From the NCBI GenBank assembly GCA_951812925.1, contig OX638368.1, positions 79,776,909-79,840,908 on the forward strand: 64,000 nt of DNA, written 5' to 3'. The stretch comes from Calliopum simillimum. Lineage: Eukaryota > Arthropoda > Insecta > Diptera > Lauxaniidae. Shown here piece by piece: positions 54,049 through 64,000 of this stretch. Made by a program: the position numbers and the translations under genes. Below the pieces are notes generated by a model that saw only the letters and a list, made by a program, of their open reading frames with translations, did not search any database and was not told where the DNA came from. How positions within the stretch are numbered: position 1 is the stretch's first letter; each line of letters opens with the position of its first letter.

Positions 54049-55146
54049 ATGAACAGGGAAACGAGAATGGCTCGGAGGCCACTCAGCCACTCACCTTCGG
54101 AAAGCCAAAACTAAGAAGAAATATTTTTAAATTATCTGCACATTTAACTAACTATGTTAAACTGGCATGTGCACAAACTAATAAAACACTAACATTTTTA
54201 ATTGATACCGGAGCAGACATTTCAATCTGCAAAAATGAATATTTAAATGATTCAGATTTAAATACAGAAGAAAAATGCAAATTAACAGGCATTACAAAAG
54301 ATGAAGTTAATTCACTTGGGACAACATATTTAACCTTATGCTTAGGAAAAGACAGATTGACAAACATATTTCATATAGTTGATGAAAATTTTCCAATATC
54401 AACAGATGGCATTTTAGGAAGAAACTTTTTCATCAAATATGCATGTAAAATTGACTACGAAACTATGACAATCTCCATAAATTTTAAGAATATGGAATAC
54501 ATCGTACTAATGGTCACGGAACCACCATCACAGAACGAGTACAGATTACCCTCAAGATCAGAAGTCATTTTTCCAATAAAATTAAATGTACATGAGAATA
54601 GTCTTATTTTAAATCCAGAATTGACACAAGGCGTGTTTTTAGCAAACACAATTGTACCAGCCAAGGGCAATTGTGACATTAAAGTAATAAATGTAAACGA
54701 AAACTAGATCATTTTGAAAAATATTAAACCACAAATAGAGAACTTAAGCAACTATAATGTCATTAAAATGTCACAAAAAACAAATAGATATGATAAACAG
54801 CGTTTCAACCGGCTGATGAAAGAGCTCAATTTGGACGAACACGTTAAAACAAATCTAAAAGAAATATTTGAAAAGTATCAGTCAATTTTTCACCTTGAAG
54901 GAGAAAGTCTTTCAATTAATAACTTTTATACACAAGAACTAAATTTGACAGATAAAACACCTGTATATATTAAAAACTATAGACTCCCACATAAACAGTA
55001 CGATGAAATCAACAGACAAGTTAAAGATTTACTAAACAATGACATCATTGAACCATCCGTCAGTAGCTACAACTCCCCATTACTTATTGTTCCTAAAAAG
55101 AGCGATGAAAATAACAAAAAATGGCGTTTAGTTGTAGACTTTACAC
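54049..55146 (+). pseudogene. Protease and start of reverse transcriptase, Mdg1-like element
   Basis: The aspartic protease has LIDTGADISI (catalytic D-T-G, about 54201) and GILGRNFF (about 54411). A TAG at 54705-54707 ends that frame; the same frame resumes with RT-proximal sequence (RLMKELNLDEHVK, YRLPHKQYDEI, IIEPSVSSYNSPLLIVPKK, WRLVVDF) until 55146. The YxDD, RNase H and integrase parts are absent because the element is cut here. Confidence 0.75.
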
Positions 55147-55943
55147 AGAGCCAAAACAACCACATAAAATAGAACAAAATTAAAAAGATATCTCTATGCT
55201 TTTCATCCAAGAAGAAAGTCACATCAAAAACATAGAGAAAATCTTTTTAAAATTTCTGTAAACATTTATATGAAAAACTCGTAATATTTAGAAGAAATCT
55301 TATCATTTTCTATACGATTTCTTCTTGAAACGATGTTTTCATTCTATTGAAAATTATGTGAAATTCAACTAAAATTTATGAGAAATCTTTTTGAAAAAGG
55401 TTAAGATTTCTTCTTAACATTAGCCGTGTTTTTTTTGACGTGTATATACAATTGTGGATACCTTCAAATTGCGATAACTTATGAACGGTGAGTCGAACGA
55501 TGAAAAGTCCAAGGGTCTTTTTCAAGGAGAACCACATGCTCTACAAGTAATTTTAATCTTTTGTAAAAAAAAAATAATTATTTAGAAGTTATTTAAAAAA
55601 AAGTGATTTTTTGCCATTTATCGGCGCTAACCAGTTTTTATAAAATACCGCCTTAAAAATAAATTTTTTTAAATATAAAATGAAAGAGAACGTGATTCTC
55701 CATAAAAAAGTTTCTTAGAGTTCTATTGTGTGACTTACTGTTCATGAGTTATCGCAATTTGAAGGTATCCACAATTGTATATACGCGTCAAAAAAAACAC
55801 GGCTATTATAAGGTTTTCATAGAAAAGGTTTGCAGATATTTTAAGAAGATTTCTCTATGATTTTGATGTGACTTTCTTCTTGGATGAATAGCATAGAGAT
55901 ATCTTTTTATTTTTGTTCTATTTTATGTGGTTATTTTGGCTCT
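55147..55943. mobile_element. Palindromic MITE, AGAGCCAAAA termini
   Basis: It begins AGAGCCAAAACAACCACATA and ends with the near complement; the inverted match runs about 330 bases inward on each side (for example 'aagatatctctatgc', 'ccaagaagaaagtcacatc', 'cacggc' and 'caattgtggataccttcaaa'). The centre is near 55590. No target duplication is visible, in line with a deletion at the left edge. Confidence 0.75.
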
Positions 55944-56126
55944 TTATATATTGTAAAGAAAAAATGATTTTACAGTTAATTTTATTGAAAAGAAGAAGTA
56001 ACATTAAACATATGTTATGCAGAACAATAATTTTTAACAATTGGTAAAATCGCACCGTGCCTAATTCCAGTATCTTTTTCGACAAGTCCATTGTTTAACG
56101 TGTAGAAATGAATAGGAGGTCCATCT
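55944..56126 (-). other. Short possible coding stretch beside the Gypsy insertion
   Basis: On the minus strand, 56124 to 56016 reads GPPIHFYTLNNGLVEKDTG and on to a TAA, an unusually well-composed frame for this AT-rich DNA. The 4 bp Gypsy target (AGAT on this strand) overlaps a potential splice acceptor (TTTTATTAG) just upstream at 63459-63470. It may be the last exon of the coding unit at 63502-63900. I do not recognise the protein. Confidence 0.3.
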
Positions 56127-57547
56127 TGTGACGAAGCTTTTGCTAGGGCCGATGTCTTGGCTCGCCGGTGGCCAAGGTTCGCGTCACAAAATATTTTTAT
56201 TTTGGAGACAGGGTTAACAATTATTATTAGTTCCGTTTAAATTGAATATAAACACCGGTTTTCGTTCTCTTATTTCTTTTATTTACAAATTTCTTAAAAT
56301 TACGGTACTTTATTTACAGATTTGAGCGCGTTACAATTTGATTCGAGCGTCCGGCCTATACATTATCGGCTCGGCTCAATACCACTACAACGGAATATCC
56401 CTGGTGATTATGCTATCTCACTCTCACCGTATCGGCTTGACTTAATACCGTTATAACTGAAAACTCTTAGTGATTATGCTGTCTCACTCTCGCAGTATCG
56501 GCTTGGCTCAATACTGTTCTAACTAACGGCTACTATTGACTATGCCGTCTCACTCTCACCGCATCGGCTAAATACCGTTATAACTGAAAACTCCTAGTGA
56601 TTATGCTGTCTCACTCTCGCAGTATCGGCTTGGCTCAATACTGTTCTAACTAAAAGCTACTAGTGACTATGCTGTCTCGCTCTCACCGTATCGTCTTGGC
56701 TCAATACAGTTATAACTGAATACTCCTAGTGATTACGCTGTCTCACTCTCGCAGTATCGTCTTGGCTCAATACTGCTCTAACTAAAGGCTACTAGTGACT
56801 ATGCTGTCCCGCTCCCACCGTATCGTCTTGGCTCAATACAGTTATATCTGAATACTCCTAGTGATTACGCTGTCTCACTCTCGCAGTATCGTCTTGGCTC
56901 AATACTGCTCTCACTTAAGGCCCCACTAGTTAGGTTTACTACTCTCACTCAGTATCGTCTTGGCTCAATACTGTTCTAACTTAATGCCACTACGTATTAC
57001 GATTTCTCACTCTAGCAGTATCGTCTTGGCTCAATACTGTTCTAACTTAATGCCACTACGTATTACGATTTCTCACTCTAGCAGTATCGTCTTGGCTCAA
57101 TACTGTTCTAACTTAATGCCACTACGTATTACGATTTCTCACTCTAGCAGTATCGTCTTGGCTCAATACTGGACTAACTAAATGCTACTAGTTTCTAGGT
57201 TCACAGTATCGGCTTGGCTCAATACCATGCTAACTAATGCCACTAACTACTATGCTCACCACCTTTACTTGCTGCCGGTCGCCGCTCGAATGACAATATT
57301 TTCTGCCTACACTGAGGTTATAATCATCCCAACTCACCTCGGTGCGGTGAGTGAACAGCTGATTGCAGTAACAGCTGTTGACTGGTGTTGCCACATGTTA
57401 CTAAAACTAATATATTAAACCGTAGTCCAACTATTTTGTTGGTCTCCTCAAATTTCTTATTATACTAATTAACATATTTCATATTAAATCAATCAAAGAA
57501 AATATGTGGAGGCATCAAACGAGCGCCCAGCGACTTGTTACCTCACA
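56127..57547 (-). repeat. 3' LTR of the complete Ty3/Gypsy element (1421 bases)
   Basis: Plus-strand ends TGTGACGAAG and CCTCACA (TG...CA), with ATCT target duplication at 56123-56126. It contains about 13 degenerate copies of a ~60-65 base unit around 'gtatcgtcttggctcaatac' between 56380 and 57220. It is 162 bases longer than the other LTR because it holds additional units (three rather than two 'actacgtattacgatttctc' repeats, and an extra 'tgctgtcccgctcc' pair). A purine-rich PPT (minus AAGGAGGAAG, 57548-57557) abuts its inner end. Confidence 0.92.
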
Positions 57548-57841
57548 CTTCCTCCTTAATCTGGCGGGGGGGTGAACCATTACATTAAGTATAACTGGCT
57601 TGAAGAGGCGGAAGTTAAAACGTCGCCCTTTTATGCATTTGAGGAATTATAGGCATCGCCATCGCGTTAACGATTTCACACAAGTTGGCACACATCTGGT
57701 TTCTTTCAACTCAGTTGCAAACGCTTGGATCAGGTCTGTTTGGTTGTTGAGATCAGTACTGGGATACTCTCGTTTCACCTTGGATGCACTCTACAGAAGG
57801 GGGGAAAAAACAAGCGATTAAATATTTTTTTCCTAAAGTGG

Positions 57842-60600
57842 CTATAGAGAGGTGTAAGAAATAAATGGTTTTATTTCGCTTAAATGCGCTGTCCGAGTCG
57901 TCCGTTCACCGTCCTTTTTCAATCGTACGATTACGGGTGACACAAAGTCGACCACTTTATATGGTCCAGCATATTTCGGGGCCAATTTTGCCGCAAAATT
58001 ATCAGCAGCTTTAGACAGCGGATGCTGTCGCACCCACACCATCTCCCCTTTCGCCGGTTTCCATGGTCGCCTGCGCAAATTATAATGTCTCGCTTGTTCG
58101 GTCGCTGCTTTGGATAAGTTATGCCTCACAATCTTGAAGACCTCCTGGAGCGTCGTGGCTCTGCTTTCAGCGTCCTGTGTCGGCCTTCCGGTTCCCATGG
58201 TGATCTCTTCGTACAGGGTACTCGGCAGTCGGGGCTCTCTCCCTTGGGTAAGAAATGCTGGCGTGTACCCAGTTGTTTCTGACTGGCTGGTGTTAATAGC
58301 TAGCATCATTTCTGGCAGGAGTTCGTCCCATGTTCGCTGATTTTGCTCGGAGAATTGCGCGATCATCGTCTTGATGGTGCGGTTGGCTCGCTCCGTTGGA
58401 TTTTCCTGCGGTGTATACGGTGCTGTAAATTGTTGATGGACGCCTATATCTTGTAGATACCGCTTCACGATCCTGCTGGTGAACTGTGAGCCGTTGTCCG
58501 TTATCAGCATCTTCGGTGTCCCGTATCTCGCCAGGATCCGTTCTCTGAACGCCTTTACTACTGCCTCTGCTGTTGCCTTGCGTACGGGTATCAGCTCCGT
58601 CCATTTGGAAAACCTGTCAAAGAAAACCAATAGTATGTTGTTCCCATGTTTCGAACGAGGCAGCGGGCCAACGAAGTCGGCGCACACCGTAGCCCAGGGC
58701 TCTTCGGGGATCCTTGTCAGCATCTCTTCTGCTGGGGCCTGTTGGCTAACCTTATATCTTTGGCAGGAGTCGCAGCTTCGCACATATCGCCCTATGTCCC
58801 TGAACATGCCAGGCCAGTAGTATTTATTAGCTACTCGAGCAATTGTCTTCCGAATACCTAAATGGCCGGCACTAGGGCTGTTGTGGTTTTCTTCCATTAC
58901 CCGCTTACGAAGGCTGGTCCCGACACACAGCTTCCACTGCGCGCTGTCTTCATCGCCCGTGCACTGGGGCATATGCCGGTACAGCTGCCCTCCGATTTCC
59001 GTGTAATCAGGATATTTTTCTGGGTGACTGCCAATTTCCATCCTTCTTTTCTTTAGCCAGGTGCACTCCTCCACTTCTGTCATATTCACAGTTACCAACT
59101 GCAAAGTTTCCTTTGGTTGGCGGGGTAAGGCGTCTGCAACAACATTATTTTTTCCTTTTCTATACTGCACGGTGAATTGGTACTGCTGCAGTTCGAGTGC
59201 CCAGCGCGCGATTCGCCCCGTCGGACTCTCGATCGAATTCATCCACTTCAATGATAGGTGATCGGTGATGACGTTGAAGTGGTAGCCTTCTAGGTACGGC
59301 CGCATCTTCCGGATGCCCCACACAATCGCCAGGCATTCTTTCTCCGTTGGGGAGTAATTTTTCTCCGCGTTGTTCAAGCTGCGACTGGCATAGGCGATCA
59401 CTCGTTCCTCACCATCCAGCAACTGTGTCAGCACCGCTCCAAGCCCTACATCGCTCGCATCAGTTTGCTGTGTAAATGGCTGAGCAAAATCTGGACAAGT
59501 CAGCACCGGAGCCTCCGTCAGCTTCTGCTTAAGTATCTCGAATGCACGCTGCTGTTCCTCACCCCACTTCCAATGCTTCCCCTTCTTCAGCATAGTCGTA
59601 AGAGGCTGCACGATGGCTGCAAAATCTGGCACAAAACGCCTATACCACGATGCTATCCCCAGAAATCGTCTCACGCCACGAACATTCTGAGGAGGTGTCA
59701 ATTCCTGAATCGCGGGCACTTTGTCTGGGTCCGTCTGGATACCGTCGCCACTGACTACGTGCCGCAAATACTTTACTCGTGTTTTGATGAACTCGCACTT
59801 TTCGGGGTTGATCCGTAAATTAGCTTCCCGTAGCCGCCTGAAAACTTCGCGGAGGTTATTTAAATGCTCGCTCAGCGTTCGTCCCGTCACGATGATATCG
59901 TCTAAATACGCAAATGCAAACGGTTCCATGTCCGCTCCAATTACCGTATCCAACGCACGCTGGAACGTGGCCGGCGCTGAATGTAAGCCGAACGGCATCA
60001 CTCGCCACTGGAACAATCCTCTCCCAGGAACCGTAAAGGCCGTGTACTGCTTGCTGTTCTCTGCCATCGGAATCTGCCAATATCCATTCTTTAGGTCCAG
60101 GCTACTGATGTATTTAGCATCGCGAAGTCGGTCTAAGATGTGGGTAATTCGCGGCAATGGGTAAGCGTCAGGTACTGACCTACTGTTCAGCTGACGGTAG
60201 TCGACACCCAGGCGCCACGCTCCTGTCTTCTTTTTCACGAGTACGATAGGAGCACTGTGCGGGCTGCGTGACGGTTCAATACATCCTTCCGCTAACAGCC
60301 TATCAATCTCCGCGTCAATTATCGCCTACATAGCCGGGTTTCTCGGGGTGTAACGCTGTTTGATGGGCCGATCGTCCGACATCACAATACGGTGTTCGGC
60401 AATCTGTGTCGCCCCTCGGAGTCCGTCGAATTTTTTAAGTTCCTCCGCTAAGAAATTTTCAATTATCTGTACTTCGGTGGCCACAGGTTCGTTGGCTCGT
60501 TCGTTGATGGTGGCTAGTGAGCATCCGGTCGCTGCGGCTGCTGCTATAGTTAGGCCCGTGGAGCATTCGGCTGTTTGCCTACGTCGTCTGCGCTGTCATC
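57842..60600 (-). pseudogene. Gypsy pol (RT, RNase H, integrase) with one TAG
   Basis: The main open frame (60238 to 57842, 798 codons) holds RT (LPRITHILDRL, SSLDLKNGYWQIPM, YLDD at residues 111-114), RNase H (TDASDVGLGAVL near 265, ITDHLSLKWM) and integrase with an HHCC zinc site (SAGHLGIRKT...CDSCQRYK, about 450-495), ADFVGPLP and TDNGSQF catalytic regions, and a C-terminal GPYKVVDF module. The same frame continues 5' past the first ATG through SRSPHSAPIVLV and IDAEIDRLLAEG to an in-frame TAG at 60326-60328 (in AM*AII), then on as QRYTPRNPAM upstream. The annotated ATG is thus probably not the native start; pol would be made by frameshift from gag near 60600. The nonsense codon would truncate it before RT. 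Confidence 0.9.
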
Positions 60601-61639
60601 TTGTTCTTTGCCGTCTTCTTTTCCTTCCGTGTGGCATTCTGTGGCCATGTTGTGGATTTGGTCCATCATTGCTCAAGATTATAACTTCGCCTCCGATGCT
60701 GATCGTCGTACCGCTTCGGGTCAGAAAATCAAGGCCCAGAACGACCTCTTCAGTGGCGTCAGGCATGATGATAAACTGGAACCACCCCTGCTTACGGCCA
60801 TACTTCACCTCTGTCTCCACTGCAAAATCTAGCCTACGAACTGTTCCGTCTGCCAGAATCACTTCACCACGATATGGAACTCTTTTAGCTTGCTTACCTA
60901 ATTTCTGGGCAAAAGATTCTCGAATAAAACTAACTGTTGCACCCGTGTCGATGGTGGCTGCCACCGGAAGATTTCCCATGATGATATTGGAAAATATTAG
61001 TCGGCAGATAGTAATGACGTTAATAGTTTCTTGCTTGCCAGGTGTTACCATTCGATGTTGTTCAGTCCGAGCGCTGACTTCCGTTGAATGATTATTTATG
61101 CGTTCACGTATTCCCTCCAGATCTTGTGCCAACTCTATCAGCTCACTCATCGTTGAAAACTCCTTCCTCTTGATGTATAATCGATACTTCGGTAAACAAT
61201 TTCGAAAGGCGCGCTCAACCCGCTGCTCGTCGGTGAATCCCGCATGACGCATCATTGTTCCAAGCGCCAACACAAAATCCTTGAAATTTTCGCGCGGCTC
61301 CTGGCATCGTTTAAGGATTTCTTCGTCGAGTGTTTCAAAGTAGCGTGGAGACAGAAAGAAATCTAGAAACTGCTGCTTAAACGTATGCCACGTTAAATAT
61401 CGTTGCTTGTTGTTTCGATACCATGCAAGGGCTTTGCCCACCAGCAATTCGGGCATTGTGCGCGGGAGATGATCCAAAGTTAGCCCATCTGCTTCAGCCA
61501 ATTCCACCACTCGTTCAATAAAAGCTAACGGCTCTGTCTCTCCACTGTATTTAAGGTTCCACATCCTTACATATTTCATCGCTCGTGGGTTATATTCTAC
61601 CTCCGGTGCTTGCGTTAATCGCTCATGAACACAATCCAT
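60596..61639 (-). CDS. Gypsy gag-protease frame
   Basis: 347 codons from MDCVHERLTQAPEV. Residues about 25-170 form a retrotransposon gag domain (EPLAFIERVVELAE, ALAWYRNNKQ, TWHTFKQQFLDFFLS, VLALGTMMRHAG). The aspartic protease follows near 229 (AATIDTGATVSFI, with the partner VVLGLDFL near 315). No CCHC knuckle is visible between them, unlike many Gypsy gags; it may have been lost or the lineage may do without. The frame ends with a basic tail (GRKRRRQRTR) overlapping the start of the pol frame. Confidence 0.85.
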   Translation of the reverse strand: MDCVHERLTQAPEVEYNPRAMKYVRMWNLKYSGETEPLAFIERVVELAEADGLTLDHLPRTMPELLVGKALAWYRNNKQRYLTWHTFKQQFLDFFLSPRYFETLDEEILKRCQEPRENFKDFVLALGTMMRHAGFTDEQRVERAFRNCLPKYRLYIKRKEFSTMSELIELAQDLEGIRERINNHSTEVSARTEQHRMVTPGKQETINVITICRLIFSNIIMGNLPVAATIDTGATVSFIRESFAQKLGKQAKRVPYRGEVILADGTVRRLDFAVETEVKYGRKQGWFQFIIMPDATEEVVLGLDFLTRSGTTISIGGEVIILSNDGPNPQHGHRMPHGRKRRRQRTR

Positions 61640-62180
61640 GTTTCTCCGGTTATACTATCAAAAATTCTTTATATGTTTTTTTTTTTATTATTCAAATAAA
61701 ATTTATCTCTTTCTGTACCACAATTATCTTCTTTTCATAATTTCTGTTCATAATTATTCAAACCTATTTGTCAATTTCGCTTCTTTTTTATCCCAGGGGA
61801 GCAAAATTTTTTAAAATGTATTGTTTCTCTTTTTTTTTCCTATTCGAACCACTCTTCTTTTTTTTTTTTATTACTATCGGTCACTTTGGCTTTAATTTAT
61901 TTTTTTTTTTACAAGGGGTGCACTTTTTTTTTGTGTCTTGTTTCTTATTTAATTCTTTTTCTTTTACAATAACCGGGGCAAAACCTCTTTCACTTTATTT
62001 AGTTATTTTTTTTTTCACTGGTGCTGGGAACATCATTATCCCGCTTCTTTTTTTCCATTTTTTTTTTATTTATTCATCGTGTCTAGGACCGAACCGAATT
62101 TCGTACCGTAATTATTCTTAAATTGCTTAAAACTCCGCGTGTTATATTATTATTTATATTTTTTTTTTTTTGTTAACCGA
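61640..62180 (-). other. 5' leader of the Gypsy element
   Basis: Untranslated region between PBS and gag; on the plus strand it is T-rich with several T-runs (A-rich leader in the element's sense). The plus-strand frame 61768-62121 reflects those T-runs and is not a gene. Confidence 0.75.
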
Positions 62181-62198
62181 GTCCCTGTTCGGGCGCCA
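62181..62198 (-). promoter_or_regulatory. Primer binding site, tRNA-Lys type
   Basis: The minus strand reads TGGCGCCCGAACAGGGAC, complementary to the 3' end of a tRNA-Lys, one base from the LTR edge. This matches the primer class used by several retroelements and fixes the element's orientation. Confidence 0.9.
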
Positions 62199-62199
62199 T

Positions 62200-63458
62200 T
62201 GTGACGAAGCTTTTGCTAGGGCCGACGTCTTGGCTCGCCGGTGGCCAAGGTTCGCGTCACAAAATATTTTTATTTTGGAGACAGGGTTAACAATTATTAT
62301 TAGTTCCGTTTAAATTGAATATAAACACCGGTTTTCGTTCTCTTATTTCTTTTATTTACAAATTTCTTAAAATTACGGTACTTTATTTACAGATTTGAGC
62401 GCGTTACAATTTGATTCGAGCGTCCGGCCTATACATTATCGGCTCGGCTCAATACCACTACAACGGAATATCCCTGGTGATTATGCTATCTCACTCTCAC
62501 CGTATCGGCTTGACTTAATACCGTTATAACTGAAAACTCTTAGTGATTATGCTGTCTCACTCTCGCAGTATCGGCTTGGCTCAATACTGTTCTAACTAAC
62601 GGCTACTATTGACTATGCCGTCTCACTCTCACCGCATCGGCTAAATACCGTTATAACTGAAAACTCCTAGTGATTATGCAGTCTCACTCTCGCAGTATCG
62701 GCTTGGCTCAATATTGTTCTAACTAAAAGCTACTAGTGACTATGCTGTCTCGCTCCCACCGTATCGTCTTGGCTCAATACAGTTATAACTGAATACTCCT
62801 AGTGATTACGCTGTCTCACTCTCGCAGTATCGTCTTGGCTCAATACTGCTCTAACTAAAGGCCCCACTAGTTAGGTTTACTACTCTCACTCAGTATCGTC
62901 TTGGCTCAATACTGTTCTAACTTAATGCCACTACGTATTACGATTTCTCACTCTAGCAGTATCGTCTTGGCTCAATACTGTTCTAACTTAATGCCACTAC
63001 GTATTACGATTTCTCACTCTAGCAGTATCGTCTTGGCTCAATACTGGACTAACTAAATGCTACTAGTTTCTAGGTTCACAGTATCGGCTTGGCTCAATAC
63101 CATGCTAACTAATGCCACTAACTACTATGCTCACCACCTTTACTCGCTGCCGGTCGCCGCTCGAATGACAATATTTTCTGCCTACACTGAGGTTATAATC
63201 ATCCCAACTCACCTCGGTGCGGTGAGTGAACAGCTGATTGCAGTAACAGCTGTTGACTGGTGTTGCCACATGTTACTAAAACTAATATATTAAACCGTAG
63301 TCCAACTATTTTGTTGGTCTCCTCAAATTTCTTATTATACTAATTAACATATTTCAAATACGATGCTTATCATATTAAATCAATTCAAATTCAATGTTAG
63401 ATATCGAAGAAAATATGTGGAGGCATCAAACGAGCGCCCAGCGACTTGTTACCTCACA
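62200..63458 (-). repeat. 5' LTR of the complete Ty3/Gypsy element (1259 bases)
   Basis: Same termini as the LTR at 56127-57547; point differences are few (for example gccgacgtc for gccgatgtc). It has fewer internal ~62 base units, but carries about 30 additional bases near 63360-63410 ('acgatgcttatcatatt' and 'caattcaatgttagatatc') that are absent from the other LTR. Confidence 0.92.
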
Positions 63459-63501
63459 ATCTAATAAAATTAAGTTAATAATAACACATTTTTAACTAGC
63501 A

Positions 63502-63900
63502 TTACAAAACTAGTTGTCCTTTTACAGTGAACTTAAGCATAGTCGACAAATTGCTGCCACAAGGCTTAAGCAAGAACTCCGTAGAGGCACGGGAAATATC
63601 TGTGACTGAGGATCCGGAGCAATTGACATTGCTTATATTATTTGAAATTTTTTCTAGCATTTCTAACACTTTACGGGTTGATGGTGGCGATATTGTCCCT
63701 TGGTCACATATTAAGACTTGTTCAGCAAGAACAAATTGACGGTAAAGACGATTCACCTAAATATAACAAAATTACTTACCCTGTCCTTTCGCCACTGCCG
63801 CAATCCGGCTTTGAACTTTATTTCTTCACCAAAAAACCCAGAGCCATATATATTAGCAAAAAATTTCTCCACATCTTCCATTTCTATTTTTTCTAGGACA
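63502..63900 (-). other. Unrecognised possible coding unit with a splice-like gap
   Basis: Minus strand: a frame from about 63900 reads CELHRCPRKNRNGRCGEIFA, then GFFGEEIKFKAGLRQWRKDR to 63782. A consensus donor GTAAGT follows, and 23 bases on (…TTTAG) the frame resumes with NRLYRQFVLAEQVLICDQGT (63753 on) and STRKVLEMLEKI, ending at a TAG at about 63502. The two pieces are in frame with each other if the 23 bases are removed, yet that is too short for an ordinary fly intron, so it may be a deleted intron. I recognise no domain. It runs toward the Gypsy insertion and may include the stretch at 55944-56126. Confidence 0.35.
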
Positions 63901-64000
63901 TCGATGGAGTTCACACAAATTGTTAAACTGAAAAATTCAATTTATGAGAAACCTCATAATTTTAAAAACAATGTCTCTTAGATTTTATTATAGTATTTTT

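Larger units (their letters stand above)
51400..55146 (+). mobile_element. Mdg1/412-like Ty3/Gypsy element, 3'-truncated
   Basis: The order is LTR, PBS, two to three small leader ORFs, gag, protease, start of RT. Sequence stops at the RT motif VVDF (about 55140), where a palindromic MITE begins (55147); no RT continuation is found on the far side of the MITE, so RNase H, integrase and the 3' LTR were lost by deletion. Confidence 0.75.
56127..63458 (-). mobile_element. Structurally complete Ty3/Gypsy LTR retrotransposon (7.3 kb)
   Basis: Two LTRs in direct orientation, target duplication ATCT on both sides (56123-56126, 63459-63462), PBS, gag-protease frame, pol frame and PPT. There is no env-like third ORF between pol and the 3' LTR (57548-57841). 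GC content of the coding part is clearly higher than the surroundings, marking it as a recent arrival. One nonsense codon in pol is the only coding lesion I see. Confidence 0.92.

Noticed and set aside
56960..57181. Frame with three copies of AQYCSNLMPLRITISHSSSIVL, and the frames at 57182-57418 and 63057-63293
   Set aside because: Translations of the tandem units and unique part of the Gypsy LTRs; they recur in both LTRs.
61768..62121. 117-codon Phe-rich plus-strand frame
   Set aside because: Produced by T-runs in the antisense of the Gypsy leader.
57842..63458. Errantivirus-type env gene
   Set aside because: Only about 290 bases separate the pol stop from the 3' LTR, with no membrane-protein frame on the coding strand.

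Overview
The window is AT-rich, intron-poor, transposon-dense DNA from an insect, most likely a fly (Diptera). The grounds are the element families present: Mdg1/412-like and other Ty3/Gypsy LTR elements, a Penelope-like element with a GIY-YIG domain, a DUF4780-type LINE with an RNase H domain, mariner, hAT remnants and DINE-1/mini-me-like repeats carrying GTCY-rich cores. I could not identify a confident intact host gene. The look is that of pericentromeric or otherwise repeat-rich sequence in which elements have landed in elements.

Layout. 1-4096: a fragment of a palindromic repeat, a 1.1 kb terminal-inverted-repeat element (ends CCCARTGTGC), a DINE/mini-me-like repeat and plain AT-rich sequence. 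4097-15920: a three-level nest. A Penelope-like element (PLE) with an inverted partial copy of its own 3' end was hit by a LINE (11 bp target duplication), and the LINE 3' UTR was hit by an LTR element now reduced to a solo LTR (4 bp duplication GTAC). That LTR is swollen to about 4 kb by a 39 bp tandem array. 16078-20926: a second PLE fragment, a palindromic MITE with 8 bp TSD, a short tandem repeat, a decayed hAT transposase and another DINE-like repeat. 21585-28314: a giant (over 5 kb) inverted-repeat element with nearly identical 2.5 kb arms, a 671 bp foldback element inserted in its left end and an inverted-repeat element carried in both arms.

28739-49600: half of a TA-flanked palindromic element, five more copies or parts of the CCCARTGTGC family (three of them nested in one another), several MITEs with readable target duplications (TTA, 8 bp, TA), a LINE 3' fragment, an almost complete but dead mariner, and a DINE-like repeat split by a hAT-like MITE.

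49731-63977: a decayed orphan protein family on the minus strand, a truncated Mdg1/412-like LTR element (LTR, two small leader ORFs, gag, protease, start of RT), a palindromic MITE, and a structurally complete 7.3 kb Ty3/Gypsy element on the minus strand with both LTRs, PBS, gag-protease and pol (one nonsense codon). The Gypsy element is inserted with a 4 bp duplication (ATCT) into sequence that may be part of an unrecognised coding unit.

The genes do not form a pathway: each is a mobile-element replication gene, and most carry frameshifts or stops. The informative signal is structural: dated layers of insertion, a strikingly high density of palindromic elements, and tandem arrays growing inside LTRs.
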